From Methylocystis heyeri (lineage in GTDB: Bacteria > Pseudomonadota > Alphaproteobacteria > Rhizobiales > Beijerinckiaceae), in contig NZ_CP046052.1 of NCBI RefSeq assembly GCF_004802635.2, forward strand, positions 1,178,001 through 1,242,000: a stretch of DNA of 64,000 bases, written 5' to 3'. Below are positions 19,275 through 28,781 of the stretch, in pieces. The notes beneath the pieces were generated by a model. The model did no database searches. It worked only from the letters and a program-made list of their open reading frames with translations, and was not told the DNA's origin. The translations under genes were made by a program, and so were the position numbers. The first letter of the stretch is position 1. Each line of letters starts with the position of its first letter.

Positions 19275-19360
19275 TAGGAATTCGCCCCAATTTTTCGACT
19301 TTGCTCGATTTCTTGTCGATCGGACGAATCCGTCCGGTCGGAAGCCGCGCTGGCGTCGTA

Positions 19361-19377
19361 CTTAGAATAATTCAAAA
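19361..19377. promoter_or_regulatory. Putative Irr-binding box (ICE motif)
   Basis: CTTAGAATAATTCAAAA matches the rhizobial iron control element consensus TTTAGAA-NNN-TTCTAAA at 12 of 14 defined positions. It lies between lpxB and rubrerythrin, about 190 bases upstream of the rubrerythrin ATG. Irr represses or activates iron-related genes according to haem/iron status, and a diiron protein is a sensible target. Not proven. Confidence 0.5.
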
Positions 19378-19404
19378 TTCGCCGGCGCCAAGCCTTATCG
19401 CCAC

Positions 19405-20553
19405 TTAATTTGCAGTGCCGACACGACGTCCGCTGTCAGCATAGCCCAAAACGATCCTTGCCGCGCGGGCGCTCGGCTCGGCCCCTGCGGAAAGGATTCT
19501 AGTGCGCAAGACCTTGAAAGCATTAAGTTGCGCCGATCGCGAAGGCCCTTCCCTGAGCACTGCCGACACGGCGTCCGCGAGCGCGCCGGGCGCAGCGGCG
19601 CCCTGAAAAAATTCCGGCACGGGCCGGGACCCGACGATCAGATTAGGCAGCACGATCGAATCGACGGTCACCAGAAATCTGAGCAGGCTCTCGATCGGCG
19701 CGACCCGGTAGCCCACCGCCATGGGCACGTCGGCGAGCGCCAGTTCCAGAGTTGCGACGCCGGAGGTGACGAGCGCCGCCCGGGCGGCGCGGAACGCCGA
19801 AAACTTTTCCTGCTGGCTCAGGAGGCGCGGCTTCACGGGCCAATGGGAAAGTTCTTCCCTCAAGACCGCTTCGACATGCGGCACCACGGGAATCGCCATG
19901 TCCAGCGCCGGGAATTCCCGAGCGAGAATTCCCGCCGCCTGTCCATAGACCGGCATCATCCGCCGGATTTCCGCGCGGCGCGAGCCCGGCAGAATCAGCA
20001 GCGGCCCCTCGGCGGGCTTTTCGACTCCGATCGGGGCCAGCATGTCGATGTGCTCGATCAACGGGTGACCGACATAATCGCAGGGCGGGCCCCCAAGGCG
20101 CGCCAGGGCGTCAGGCTCGAAGGGCAGCACTGCGAGCACATGGTCGACATAGGCGCGCATTCGCCGCGCCCTGCCGGGACGCCAGGCCCAGACCGTCGGA
20201 CAGACATAGTCGACGATGGGAAGATCTGGCCGCGCGGCGCGCACTCTGCGGGCGACGCGATGGGTGAAGTCCGGCGCGTCGATCAGAACCAGGCAATCGG
20301 GCGGATCGGCGATGATCGCGCGGGCTGTCTCTTCGATGCGCCGGACGAGGCGCGGCAGCCGCGCCAGCACCGGCAGGAGACCCATCACCGCAAGATCGCC
20401 GAACGGAAAAAGGGAGTTCAGTCCCTCTCGCGCCATCTCCTCGCCGCCGACGCCCGAAACGACGACGTCGCCCGCCCTGCGCAGGGCGCGCATCAGAAGC
20501 GCGCCGAGGCGATCCCCGGAGGCTTCTCCGGCGATGAGGAAAATATGCTTCAC
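19405..20553 (-). CDS. lpxB: Lipid-A-disaccharide synthase
   Basis: Glycosyltransferase (GT19) joining UDP-diacylglucosamine and lipid X in the cytoplasmic leaflet. 382 aa. Seen: VKHIFLIAGEASGDRLGA at the start, GVGGEEMAREGLNSLFPF, LVLIDAPDFTHRVAR, DYVCPTVWAWRPGRARRM, LLILPGSRRAEIRRMMP and SGVATLELALADVPMAVGY. Starts at GTG 20553, whose GTGA overlaps the lpxA stop. Normally lpxI lies between lpxA and lpxB in this group; here the two are fused back to back. Confidence 0.95.
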   Translation of the reverse strand: MKHIFLIAGEASGDRLGALLMRALRRAGDVVVSGVGGEEMAREGLNSLFPFGDLAVMGLLPVLARLPRLVRRIEETARAIIADPPDCLVLIDAPDFTHRVARRVRAARPDLPIVDYVCPTVWAWRPGRARRMRAYVDHVLAVLPFEPDALARLGGPPCDYVGHPLIEHIDMLAPIGVEKPAEGPLLILPGSRRAEIRRMMPVYGQAAGILAREFPALDMAIPVVPHVEAVLREELSHWPVKPRLLSQQEKFSAFRAARAALVTSGVATLELALADVPMAVGYRVAPIESLLRFLVTVDSIVLPNLIVGSRPVPEFFQGAAAPGALADAVSAVLREGPSRSAQLNAFKVLRTRILSAGAEPSARAARIVLGYADSGRRVGTAN

Positions 20554-21374
20554 CTCGAGGCAATCGCGCCCGCGCGCGGCGCGCACAGCGGGCGATTCGA
20601 GGCCGGGCGCAGGAAATCGACAAGCAGGCCGATATCCTCGTTTCCCTCATGCAGATCGGCGAGCGTTTCTATCCGCTCGGCGAGCGAAGCCGCCTCGCCG
20701 GTTTCGCGCCGGCCGAACAGAAGCCGGTAGGCGGCTTTGAGCCTCGATATCCGTTCCGGCGAAAATCCCCGCCTCTGCAAGCCGACCAGATTGAGGCCGA
20801 AGAGATGGGCCCGGTTTCCGGCCGCAAGCATGAAGGGCGCGACATCGCCCTCGACGCCGGACATGGCCGCGACGAAAGCGTGAGCCCCGATGCGGGCGTG
20901 CTGATGCACGGCGCTGGCGCCGCCGATCATGACGTGATCGCCGATTTCCGCATGACCGCCGAGCAGAACATTGTTGGAGAGCACCACGCCGTCCCCCAAT
21001 CTGCAGTCGTGCGCGACATGGGAATAGGCCAGCAGAGCGCAGCGGTTTCCGATCCTGGTTTCAGATCCGCCGCCCGGTGTTCCGACATTGACTGTCACAC
21101 CTTCGCGGATGATGCAGTCGGAGCCGATCGAGAGGCTCCCCGCCTCCCCGACGGCCTTCAAATCCTGAGCGGAAGAACCGACGCAGGCGAAGGAGAATAT
21201 TCTCGTGCCGGGCCCGATGCGGGTCGCTCCGGTGACGATCGCGTGGGATGCGAGCTCCACGCCTTCGCCGAGTTCGGTCTGCGCCCCGACGACGCAAAAT
21301 GGGCCGACGACGACATCCCGGCCGAGCCGGGCTCCGCTCTCGACGACTGAAGAAGGATGGACGCACGCCTCCAT
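20550..21374 (-). CDS. lpxA: UDP-N-acetylglucosamine acyltransferase
   Basis: First step of lipid A synthesis: transfers a 3-hydroxyacyl chain from ACP to UDP-GlcNAc. 274 aa. Seen: many left-handed beta-helix hexapeptides (for example VVGPFCVVGA, GVELASHAIV), catalytic His in LLAYSHVAHDCRLGD, and a C-terminal helical domain with NLVGLQRRGFS. ATG 21374 is preceded by GGGAACC; the frame extends to a TTG at 21386. It is coupled to lpxB by a four-base overlap. Confidence 0.95.
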   Translation of the reverse strand: MEACVHPSSVVESGARLGRDVVVGPFCVVGAQTELGEGVELASHAIVTGATRIGPGTRIFSFACVGSSAQDLKAVGEAGSLSIGSDCIIREGVTVNVGTPGGGSETRIGNRCALLAYSHVAHDCRLGDGVVLSNNVLLGGHAEIGDHVMIGGASAVHQHARIGAHAFVAAMSGVEGDVAPFMLAAGNRAHLFGLNLVGLQRRGFSPERISRLKAAYRLLFGRRETGEAASLAERIETLADLHEGNEDIGLLVDFLRPASNRPLCAPRAGAIASR

Positions 21375-21434
21375 GGCGGTTCCCAAGCGGCTATGACGCG
21401 AAGGCGAACGTCCGCAACGCCGGCCGGCCGCCCG

Positions 21435-21896
21435 TCAGGCGCCGAGCATGGCGCTGATTTGCGCTTCGCAAACCAGGGCGCCGTCGACGAGCGCGCGTCC
21501 TTCATACCAATATATGTTGCGCCTGTGCGCAGTCTTGGTCATGTGGAGCTCGAGCCGGTCCCCGGGCCCCACCGGCTTGCGGAACTTGGCCTTGTCGATG
21601 GTGACGAAATAGACTGTCTTCGGGCTTTGCGCCGCTTTTTGCGCGTGCATCGCAATGACCCCGGCCGTTTGCGCCATGGCCTCGATCATCAGCACCCCCG
21701 GCATGACCGGCGCATGCGGAAAATGTCCCTGGAACTGGGGCTCGTTCATGGTCACGTTCTTGATGCCGACGCCGAACTCGTCGCCCCGAATGCCGACGAC
21801 CCGGTCGATCAGCAGGAACGGATAACGATGCGGCAGGTAGCCGAGTATCTGTTGGATATCCAGAGTTTCGAGCGTCGCTCCGGCAGTGTCGTCCAT
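21435..21896 (-). CDS. fabZ: 3-hydroxyacyl-ACP dehydratase FabZ
   Basis: Hot-dog-fold dehydratase of fatty-acid elongation, 153 aa. Seen: ILGYLPHRYPFLLIDRV, FQGHFPHAPVMPGVLMIEAMAQTAGV (catalytic His and Glu) and VGPGDRLELHM. Located between lpxD and lpxA as in most proteobacteria, where it balances 3-hydroxyacyl-ACP use between lipid A and fatty acids. Confidence 0.96.
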   Translation of the reverse strand: MDDTAGATLETLDIQQILGYLPHRYPFLLIDRVVGIRGDEFGVGIKNVTMNEPQFQGHFPHAPVMPGVLMIEAMAQTAGVIAMHAQKAAQSPKTVYFVTIDKAKFRKPVGPGDRLELHMTKTAHRRNIYWYEGRALVDGALVCEAQISAMLGA

Positions 21897-21937
21897 ATTT
21901 CGCTCCCCGGCGCGCCTGTGCGTTTTTTAGGCGCGCC

Positions 21938-23023
21938 TTAATTTTTCTTGTCGTTCTTATCCGATATGCGGCGGCTGAGTCTCGTCAATAGGGCCTCCCC
22001 GCGCAAAAACCTGCGTAGCGGACGCGCAGGCGCGCCGCCATAGCGCGAAAAGGCAGGAATGTCGCGCATGACGCCGGCCTTGGCCGCAACGCCCGCTCCT
22101 TCTCCGATCACGATATGCCCGGCGATCGCGGCCTGGCCGCCAATCTGGACGAAATCGCCGATTTCGCAAGAGCCCGCAATCCCGGCCTGAGCCGCGATCA
22201 CGCAGCCTCTTCCGACGGTTACGTTGTGGCCGATCTGAACGAGATTATCGATTTTGCTCCCCTGCCCCACGACGGTGTCCCGCAAAGCGCCCCGGTCGAT
22301 CGTGGTATTGGCGCCGATTTCGACATCGTCCTGTACGATCACCCGGGCGAGTTGGGGGGTTTTGAGGTAGCCCTTCGAAACAGGCGTGAAACCAAAGCCG
22401 TCCTGCCCCAGCCGCGCGCCGGCGTGAATGATCACCCGGTTGCCGATGAAAGCATGGGTGACGCTCACATGGGGGCCGATGCGGCAGCCGCGCCCAATTT
22501 TTACATGGGGGCCGATGACAGCATGCGAGCCGATGACGGTGTCCGAGCCGATCTCGGCGAAGGGGCCGATAGAAGCGCCGGGATCGACAACCACCCCGGG
22601 TTCCAGCCGCGCTTCCGGATGCACCAGGGCGCTGGGAGAAACCCCGGCGCCGCCGAAAAGCGAAGCCGGCGCCATGGCCTCCGGATATAGCTCAGCCATA
22701 GCAAGAGCCATGGCCTGCTGCGGCCGCTCGGTCACCAGTCCGATAACATTGTGGGGAAGAAAGCGCAGGTCGGCTTCGCGCAGGAAGCACGCAGTCGCGC
22801 GACAAAGCGCCAACGCGCCAGCATAGCGTCTGTTGTCGTAGAAAGTCAGTTCGCCCGGATGCGCCTCGTCGACAGAGGCGACGCCCACAATTGCGGCGTC
22901 GCCGCAATCCCGGCCGTCGGCGACGACGCGCGCCGAGGTCAGCGCAGCGATGTCGGCGATCGAGATGGCGCCTTTCGCATCGAAAAAATCGGTTCCCGTC
23001 ACGAAGCGCGCCCTGCCGTCCAT
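21938..23023 (-). CDS. lpxD: UDP-3-O-(3-hydroxyacyl)glucosamine N-acyltransferase
   Basis: Third lipid A step, second acyl transfer. 361 aa. Seen: an N-terminal uridine-binding domain (about 1-110), a long hexapeptide beta-helix ([16 protein letters not shown] and so on), the substrate-pocket GQDGFGFTP, catalytic His in [13 protein letters not shown], and [19 protein letters not shown]. The C-terminal extension ([11 protein letters not shown]) is short and basic. The upstream gap holds repeats, so a local promoter is likely. Confidence 0.95.
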   Translation of the reverse strand: MDGRARFVTGTDFFDAKGAISIADIAALTSARVVADGRDCGDAAIVGVASVDEAHPGELTFYDNRRYAGALALCRATACFLREADLRFLPHNVIGLVTERPQQAMALAMAELYPEAMAPASLFGGAGVSPSALVHPEARLEPGVVVDPGASIGPFAEIGSDTVIGSHAVIGPHVKIGRGCRIGPHVSVTHAFIGNRVIIHAGARLGQDGFGFTPVSKGYLKTPQLARVIVQDDVEIGANTTIDRGALRDTVVGQGSKIDNLVQIGHNVTVGRGCVIAAQAGIAGSCEIGDFVQIGGQAAIAGHIVIGEGAGVAAKAGVMRDIPAFSRYGGAPARPLRRFLRGEALLTRLSRRISDKNDKKN

Positions 23024-23042
23024 CCAGAGCGTCTTCCTGTTT

Positions 23043-23124
23043 CACGGAAACATGAATCCACTCTAAGTTTTTGTGTTGACGCGTTTCCCACGCCGAACCG
23101 GCCTCCACTCCGGCTGGAAACGCT
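23043..23124 (-). repeat. Interspersed repeat, copy 1
   Basis: Read on the minus strand this matches the copy at 55998-56092: both run GCGTTTCCAGCCG, TTCGGCGTGGGA, ACGCGTCAA, CTTAGAG and ATTCATGTTTCC in the same order. About 80 bases; upstream of lpxD. Confidence 0.75.
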
Positions 23125-23126
23125 CC

Positions 23127-23166
23127 AGAGCGCTTTCGGCTTTGATTGAATCAAAACCGGCGCTCT
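23127..23166. repeat. Palindromic repeat
   Basis: AGAGCG and CGCTCT ends enclose a TTTGATTGAATCAAA core, an inverted repeat of the rhizobial intergenic type. It directly abuts the interspersed repeat copy at 23043-23124. Confidence 0.65.
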
Positions 23167-23422
23167 AAGTTCTTGCTTTGTCGCATTTTCGGAGTCGTCG
23201 GGTGTTTCCGCCCGACTCGAAAACGCTCCGGCGCGCTCGAACCCACTTGCTCGAACGGAAAGAACCCGCGCCGTATCAAAGAGATGGAGCTGCTCCCATC
23301 GCTGCGGTCCGCGGATTTTCGTGACTTTGCGCCCCAGGAGAAGCTTCATCATCACGCTACTTCCTGACAGCAATCCCGCGCCCGCACAAGGCGCCATTGC
23401 GCGCCGACGCTACGACGCGCGC

Positions 23423-23454
23423 AAAAAAGCCGGGGCGCGTTTGCCGCCCCGGCT
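23423..23454 (-). terminator. Rho-independent terminator of bamA
   Basis: On the minus strand AGCCGGGGCG pairs with CGCCCCGGCT around a seven-base loop and is followed by a run of six T. It lies 51 bases after the bamA stop. The rest of the gap to lpxD (23024-23504) contains repeats and no open frame. Confidence 0.88.
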
Positions 23455-23504
23455 CATGTGGTTCCCCATTCCGGCGCGGCCCAAGCCGCGAAATGCGTCG
23501 CCGA

Positions 23505-25997
23505 TTAGAAGCTGGTGCCGCCGGTGAAGCGGAAGCGCTGCGTGATGTCGTAGGGGCCCTTCGCTACAGCGATCGCGTAGTCGAAGCGGATCGGGCCGAG
23601 AGGCGATTGCCACAGCAGGCCCGCGCCGACCGACGCCCGGATACGGAATTCCTGCCCGGAGAGCAGAAGGCAGCTCCCCTGGCCATAAGTCGGGGCCGTA
23701 TAGGGATAGACGCAAGGCAGATTGGGTATGCCGACCAGATATTTGCTGAAGTTGGTCGGCCCGCGGTAGTCCCAGAGAGCGCCGGCGTCGCTGAACAGCG
23801 CGCCGCGCAATCCGATGTCTTTCGGCAGACCCCAAATCGGGAACTGCACCTCGACCGTGCCGCCGACATATTTGGTGCCGCCGACCGAGTTGCCGACGGT
23901 GCTGGTCCAGTTGGAGATGTCGCGCGGACCGATGCCGCCGGGAGCGAAGCCGCGAACGAGGCTCGGCCCGAGGTTGAAGTTGTCGAAGACCCGGAGCTCA
24001 TAGCCGCCGAAGGGGGTCAGGAAACCGCCCTGCAGACGCCCGATGCCGATGATGTCGTTCAGGAACGGCAACTCGTAAAAATAGCGCGCTTCGCCGGTCG
24101 CACGCATATAGCGAGCGTCGCCGCCGATACCCGCAAAGTCGTTGGTGACGGTCGCGGACAGGCCGTTGCGCGGGTTTCTGGGGTTATCGATGTTGCTGTA
24201 GCTGAGAGTGTATCCGCCGAGCGAGGTGGTGATCGACCCTTGCGACTGCTTGATCGCCAGCGAAGCTTCGCCGTTGGTCATACAGTTATAGATCGGATTC
24301 AGATTGGCCGGCGTCGGCGCGAGCCAGTAGCCATACCCCGGCGTATAGAAGGGGATCGGCTGCTGACAGTCGTTGTAGGGCTTCTGCGTGTCGTTCGGGA
24401 TCGAGATCGTGGTCTGATAGATCGAATAGTGCGGCTGGAACGTCAGCTCTTCCGTGATCGGCACGCCGAAACGTATGGTGCCGCCGTAGGAAGTGGTGCT
24501 GTAATAGTTGTAGTTCCAGGCGTCGCTCTTCTTGGCGAAAAGGTCGAAGCCCGCAGACATGCGCTGGTCGAGGAAATAGGGCTCGGTGAAGCTGAAGTTC
24601 ACGCCGCGCGAATACTGGCCCTCGTTCACCGAGAGGCGCACGGCCTCGCCGCGACCCATGAAGTTGCTGTCGGAGACGGAAACCTCGCCGAGGAAGCCTT
24701 CGACGGTCGAGTAGCCGCCCGAGACGTTGAAGCTGCCGGTCGGCTGCTCTTCCACGTCGACGTTGACGACCACCCGATCCGGCGACGAACCGGGCTCATT
24801 GGTGATCTTCACCTTCTTGAAGTAGCCGAGACCGTTGAGATGACGTTCGGCGCGTTCGACCAGCACGCGGTTGTAGGCGTCGCCTTCGCCGATGTCGAAC
24901 TCGCGCCGGATCACATATTCGCGGGTCTTGTTGTTGCCGCGAATGTTGATTCTCTCGACGTAGACGCGCGGCCCCTCATCCAGCACGAATTTGATCGCGA
25001 CGGTGCGATCGGCGGGATTGCGCTGGCCGCGCGGGCGGGCCTGGGTGAAAGCGTAACCCTTGCGGGCGATTTCCCTGGTCAGGACGTCCACGGTCTTTTC
25101 CACCGCGTCGCCGTTGTAGACGTCTCCGGGAGCCACCCGCAGCAGCGGGCGCAGCGTTTCCGGATCGATGTCGGGAAGGTGGGATTCGATGTCGACGCCG
25201 GAGACGCGATACTGCGGCCCTTCGGACACCGTGATCTGGAGAATGTAGCCGCCCTGCCCCGCGTCGAAGATCGCTTCCGAATTGACCACGCGGAAGTCGG
25301 CGTAGCCGTTCTTGAGATAAAAGCGGCGCACCAGCTCGAGATCGGCTGCGACCCGATCGGGATCGTAGACGTCACTGGTCTTGATGAAGGAAAGAAAGTT
25401 CATCTCGGTCGTTTCCATCAGCCCGACGAGTCGGCTGGTGGAATAGACATCATTGCCGATGAAGCGGATTTCCTTGACGCCGGTCTTGTCGCCTTCCTCG
25501 ATGGTGAAGACCACGTCGATGCGGCCGTTGGGGAGAGAAACCGTGCGATAGGAGACTTTCGCCGCGGCGCGGCCGGCGCGCTTGTAGATCTCCTGGATGC
25601 GGGCGACGTCCTGATCCGCGATCTGCGGGCTGAACGTCCCGTGGGACTTGGTGCGAATCTCGGGCTCGAGATTATCGGTCTTGAGCTTGCTGTTGCCCTC
25701 GAAGGCGACGCGGTTGATCTGAGTGCCCTGAGCCACCCGGACGACGACATGGCCGCCGCTGCGGCTGACGGAAACATTGGAGAAGCGCCCGCTGGCGCGC
25801 AGAGCCTCGAGGCCGGCCTGAACCTCGGCCTCGCTGGTTCCCGAGAAATAAGCTCGGATCGCGTCGGCGTCGGCGCGGGAAACGCCCACGACCTCAATGT
25901 TCTCGGACGTCGCCGCATAGGCAGCAGGCCCGCTCACTGCGGCAAGGATGGCGACCACCGAGGAGAAACGTCTGCAATTGGCCTTGGTCGACAGCAT
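23505..25997 (-). CDS. bamA: Outer membrane assembly factor BamA
   Basis: Omp85 insertase of the BAM complex, 830 aa. Seen: a signal peptide ending AAYA (about residue 28), five POTRA domains (about 30-430, for example IEVVGVSRADADAI and RINIRGNNKTREYVIRREF), and the C-terminal 16-strand barrel with YSNIDNPRNPRNG and VRGF (lid-lock motif in SLVRGFAPGGIG). It ends in Phe (FTGGTSF), the beta-signal. Gene order rseP-bamA-lpxD is conserved, but the periplasmic chaperone gene skp usually found after bamA is missing. Confidence 0.96.
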   Translation of the reverse strand: MLSTKANCRRFSSVVAILAAVSGPAAYAATSENIEVVGVSRADADAIRAYFSGTSEAEVQAGLEALRASGRFSNVSVSRSGGHVVVRVAQGTQINRVAFEGNSKLKTDNLEPEIRTKSHGTFSPQIADQDVARIQEIYKRAGRAAAKVSYRTVSLPNGRIDVVFTIEEGDKTGVKEIRFIGNDVYSTSRLVGLMETTEMNFLSFIKTSDVYDPDRVAADLELVRRFYLKNGYADFRVVNSEAIFDAGQGGYILQITVSEGPQYRVSGVDIESHLPDIDPETLRPLLRVAPGDVYNGDAVEKTVDVLTREIARKGYAFTQARPRGQRNPADRTVAIKFVLDEGPRVYVERINIRGNNKTREYVIRREFDIGEGDAYNRVLVERAERHLNGLGYFKKVKITNEPGSSPDRVVVNVDVEEQPTGSFNVSGGYSTVEGFLGEVSVSDSNFMGRGEAVRLSVNEGQYSRGVNFSFTEPYFLDQRMSAGFDLFAKKSDAWNYNYYSTTSYGGTIRFGVPITEELTFQPHYSIYQTTISIPNDTQKPYNDCQQPIPFYTPGYGYWLAPTPANLNPIYNCMTNGEASLAIKQSQGSITTSLGGYTLSYSNIDNPRNPRNGLSATVTNDFAGIGGDARYMRATGEARYFYELPFLNDIIGIGRLQGGFLTPFGGYELRVFDNFNLGPSLVRGFAPGGIGPRDISNWTSTVGNSVGGTKYVGGTVEVQFPIWGLPKDIGLRGALFSDAGALWDYRGPTNFSKYLVGIPNLPCVYPYTAPTYGQGSCLLLSGQEFRIRASVGAGLLWQSPLGPIRFDYAIAVAKGPYDITQRFRFTGGTSF

Positions 25998-26249
25998 GTA
26001 ACTTAAGTCCTCGTCGCAACTTCCGCCGCCCTATTAAAGCACGGCGCGGTTCACTCACGCACGACGCGCCGCACACGCGCCCTTCGCCGGATCCGTTTAT
26101 CCCTTCTACAAGGTTTAACGAACGGTGCAAATGCGCAAGAAGTCTACATACATCAATTTGTCGATCGCGTGGCGGGGGAGCCACAATTCATGGAGAACAC
26201 AGGGTTAAGAGCGCTTCGATGAAAGTCGAAATCGTTAGCTATAGATAGT

Positions 26250-26305
26250 AAAAAACGCCAGGGTCGGAGGTCGCGCCCGCTCCCGAAGGAAAAACGGACG
26301 CGACC
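26250..26305 (-). terminator. Possible terminator downstream of rseP
   Basis: Minus-strand stem GGTCGCGTCCG / CGGGCGCGACC (11 pairs, one G-U) with a T6 run about 13 bases further on. The distance between stem and T-run makes this only moderately convincing. The remaining gap (25998-26249) should carry the bamA promoter; none is clear. Confidence 0.45.
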
Positions 26306-26317
26306 CCGAGCCTATCC

Positions 26318-27490
26318 TTACGACCCGCCCCCGACAAGGCGGCGCAAGCCCCTCGCGAGATCGTTGTAGGTGGCGAACAACATCAGCGATCCCACCGTCG
26401 CCAGTCCGATTCGGAAGGCGTATTCCTGAACCCGATCGTTGAGAGCGCGGCCGCGCAGGGCCTCGATGACGAAGAACATGAGATGACCGCCGTCGAGCAG
26501 CGGCACCGGCATCAGATTGAGCAGGCCCACCGAGACGGAGAGCAGCGCGATCCAATTGATCATCGGCCACAGACCGAGGGTCGGTATCTTCTGGGCTACC
26601 CGGCCCGAGGCCTCGGCTATGCCGATGGGGCCGGAAAGATTGGCGGGGCTTTCCCGGCCGGTGACGACTCCCGCGAAAAAGCGCCCGGTCGTCTCCACGA
26701 TCGACCAGGTTTTCTCGAGAGCCATCTCCAGGGCTTCCGGCGCCGAGCAGGGCTCAACCAGCATGTCGCGGAAGTCCTCGCTGGACTTCAGGCCCAGGCG
26801 GCCGAGCTTCGCCTTGCCCTTGGGGGTGTCGGCCTCCACCAGATCGGGCGTGGCCGTCAGGCTGGTCTCCGCCCCATTGCGCAAGACGACGAAACGAAGC
26901 TCCTTGCCGGCCGAAGCCGCCACGACCTGTTGCAGCCGGAAGAAGCTCTCGATGGTCTGGCCGTCGATGGTCTGGACCAGATCGCCCGGAAGGAAGCCCG
27001 CGCGCGCGCCGGCGCGTCCCGCATCGACGGCCGAGATTCGCGGCGTCGCCACGGGTTCGCCGTTGACGAGAACGGGCCGGCCGAAGGCGAGAAACACCCC
27101 CGCAAAAATTGCGATCGCGAAGATGAAGTTGAACGCGGGTCCGGCGAAGACCGTGGCGGCGCGCTTCCAGACCGGCTGAGCGAAAAAGGTCACCGCCCGC
27201 TCTTCAGCCGGCATGGCCGCGACCGACTCGGCGTCGCTCATGCTGGCGCCGTTGGCGTCCCCGTGGAATTTCACGTAGCCGCCCAGTGGAATGGCGGCGA
27301 TGCGCCATCTTGTGCCCTTGCGATCGTCGAAAGCGCATATCTCCGGACCAAAGCCCAGCGAAAAGGCGTCGACCTTGATGCCGCAAAGGCGCCCGACGAT
27401 GAAGTGCCCGTATTCGTGGACGAATACGATAATGCTCAGCACGATCACGAAGGGCAGGATATAGACCAGAAGAGTCATGAGTAAATCCAT
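26318..27490 (-). CDS. rseP: Site-2 metalloprotease RseP
   Basis: Intramembrane zinc protease releasing envelope-stress sigma factors by cleaving anti-sigma factors, 390 aa. Seen: HEYGH zinc motif (His25, Glu26, His29) in the first membrane helix, LGFGPEICAF and PLGGYVKFHGD, a PDZ domain around 125-205 (FLPGDLVQTIDGQTI), and LLNLMPVPLLDGGHLMFF with the third zinc ligand Asp. ATG 27490 is taken; an upstream ATG at 27517 has no similarity support. Part of the uppS-cdsA-dxr-rseP-bamA run. Confidence 0.95.
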   Translation of the reverse strand: MDLLMTLLVYILPFVIVLSIIVFVHEYGHFIVGRLCGIKVDAFSLGFGPEICAFDDRKGTRWRIAAIPLGGYVKFHGDANGASMSDAESVAAMPAEERAVTFFAQPVWKRAATVFAGPAFNFIFAIAIFAGVFLAFGRPVLVNGEPVATPRISAVDAGRAGARAGFLPGDLVQTIDGQTIESFFRLQQVVAASAGKELRFVVLRNGAETSLTATPDLVEADTPKGKAKLGRLGLKSSEDFRDMLVEPCSAPEALEMALEKTWSIVETTGRFFAGVVTGRESPANLSGPIGIAEASGRVAQKIPTLGLWPMINWIALLSVSVGLLNLMPVPLLDGGHLMFFVIEALRGRALNDRVQEYAFRIGLATVGSLMLFATYNDLARGLRRLVGGGS

Positions 27491-27584
27491 GAGATACCAA
27501 CTCCTTGCAACACGCACCAGACAAGCCCGAGCCCGCGTTAACGGGTTCGAAAGGTTACTGATGCGTTAAAATGCATGAGCTGGC

Positions 27585-28775
27585 TCACGCGGCCAAGACG
27601 GCCCGCGATCTTTCTCTCACAATATGGTCAATGGTGAGCGCCTCCGCCACCGAGGACGGCTCCCTCGCCGATCCGTCGGCGATCGCCGCCTCGATCGCAT
27701 CGGACACATGGCGCGCTATCCCGCCGAACGGAATCTTCCCGGCCAGGAAAGCTTGAACGGCGATTTCATTGGCCGCGTTGAGGACCGTGGGAAGGCCGCC
27801 GCCGGCGCCGAGAGCGTCCAGCGCCAGCCTCAGAGAAGGAAACCGCTCGAAATCCGGTTTTTCAAAGGTGAGCGTGCCTATTGCGGCGAGATCCAACCGG
27901 GGGGTCGGCGCCGCCATGCGCTCGGGGAACCCCAGGCAATGCGCGATAGGCACGCGCATATCCGGCGCGCCCATGCCGGCTGTGACGGCGCCGTCGGCGA
28001 AGGACACCAGACCGTGGACGATGGATTGAGGATGCACCACCACATCGAGCTTTTCCGCGGGAACCCCGAAGAGGTGATGCGCTTCGATGAGTTCGAGCCC
28101 CTTGTTCATCATGGTCGCGGAATCGACCGTGATTTTCGGCCCCATCGACCAGTTGGGGTGCTTCAGCGCTTCGGCGACGGTCGCTTTCTCTATGGCTTCC
28201 TTTGACCAGGTTCGGAACGGCCCGCCCGAGGCGGTGATGGTCATCCGTTCGATCGTCGCGGGATCAGCCCCGCCGAGCGCCTGGAAAATCGCATTATGCT
28301 CGCTGTCCATGGGCAGCAGGCGGATCCCTGCCCGCTCGGCTGTCCGCATGAAAGGCGCGCCGGCGCAGACCAGGCATTCCTTGTTGGCGAGCGCGACCTC
28401 CCGGCCCGCCTCCAGAGCCGCGTGGGTCGGCTCGACGCCCGCCGCGCCCACGATCGCGCTGACGACCAGATCGGCCTCGCGCAACGCCGCCTCGACGATC
28501 GCCTCGGGCCCGGCTCCGACCTGAATATTGGTGCCGGCCAGGGCTTCCTTCAGCGCGCCATAGGCTTCCTCGTCGCGGATCGCGACAAATTCGGGCTTGA
28601 GCGACCGGGCGAGGCGCGCCAGGGCCGCGTGATCCCGGCCGGCCGCCAAGGCGACCACCGAAAAGCGATCGGGATTGCGCTCCACCAGGTCGATGGTCGA
28701 TGCGCCGATCGAGCCCGTGGCCCCGAGAATCACGAGACGCCGCGGCGCCGCGGCGGTTTTTGCTTGTGAACCCAT
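27585..28775 (-). CDS. dxr: 1-deoxy-D-xylulose-5-phosphate reductoisomerase
   Basis: Second step of the MEP isoprenoid pathway, 396 aa. Seen: NADPH-binding ILGATGSIGASTIDLV near the N-terminus, LANKECLVCAG, LPMDSEHNAIFQ (metal-binding Asp/Glu), ASGGPFRTWS, HPNWSMGPKITVDSATMMNKGLELIEAHHLF and PQSIVHGLV. All signature blocks are intact. Six bases separate it from cdsA. Confidence 0.97.
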   Translation of the reverse strand: MGSQAKTAAAPRRLVILGATGSIGASTIDLVERNPDRFSVVALAAGRDHAALARLARSLKPEFVAIRDEEAYGALKEALAGTNIQVGAGPEAIVEAALREADLVVSAIVGAAGVEPTHAALEAGREVALANKECLVCAGAPFMRTAERAGIRLLPMDSEHNAIFQALGGADPATIERMTITASGGPFRTWSKEAIEKATVAEALKHPNWSMGPKITVDSATMMNKGLELIEAHHLFGVPAEKLDVVVHPQSIVHGLVSFADGAVTAGMGAPDMRVPIAHCLGFPERMAAPTPRLDLAAIGTLTFEKPDFERFPSLRLALDALGAGGGLPTVLNAANEIAVQAFLAGKIPFGGIARHVSDAIEAAIADGSAREPSSVAEALTIDHIVRERSRAVLAA

Positions 28776-28781
28776 TTTTCC

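Noticed and set aside
23397-26006. 869-codon plus-strand frame
   Set aside because: Exactly antisense to bamA, whose motifs, signal peptide and terminal Phe are clear.
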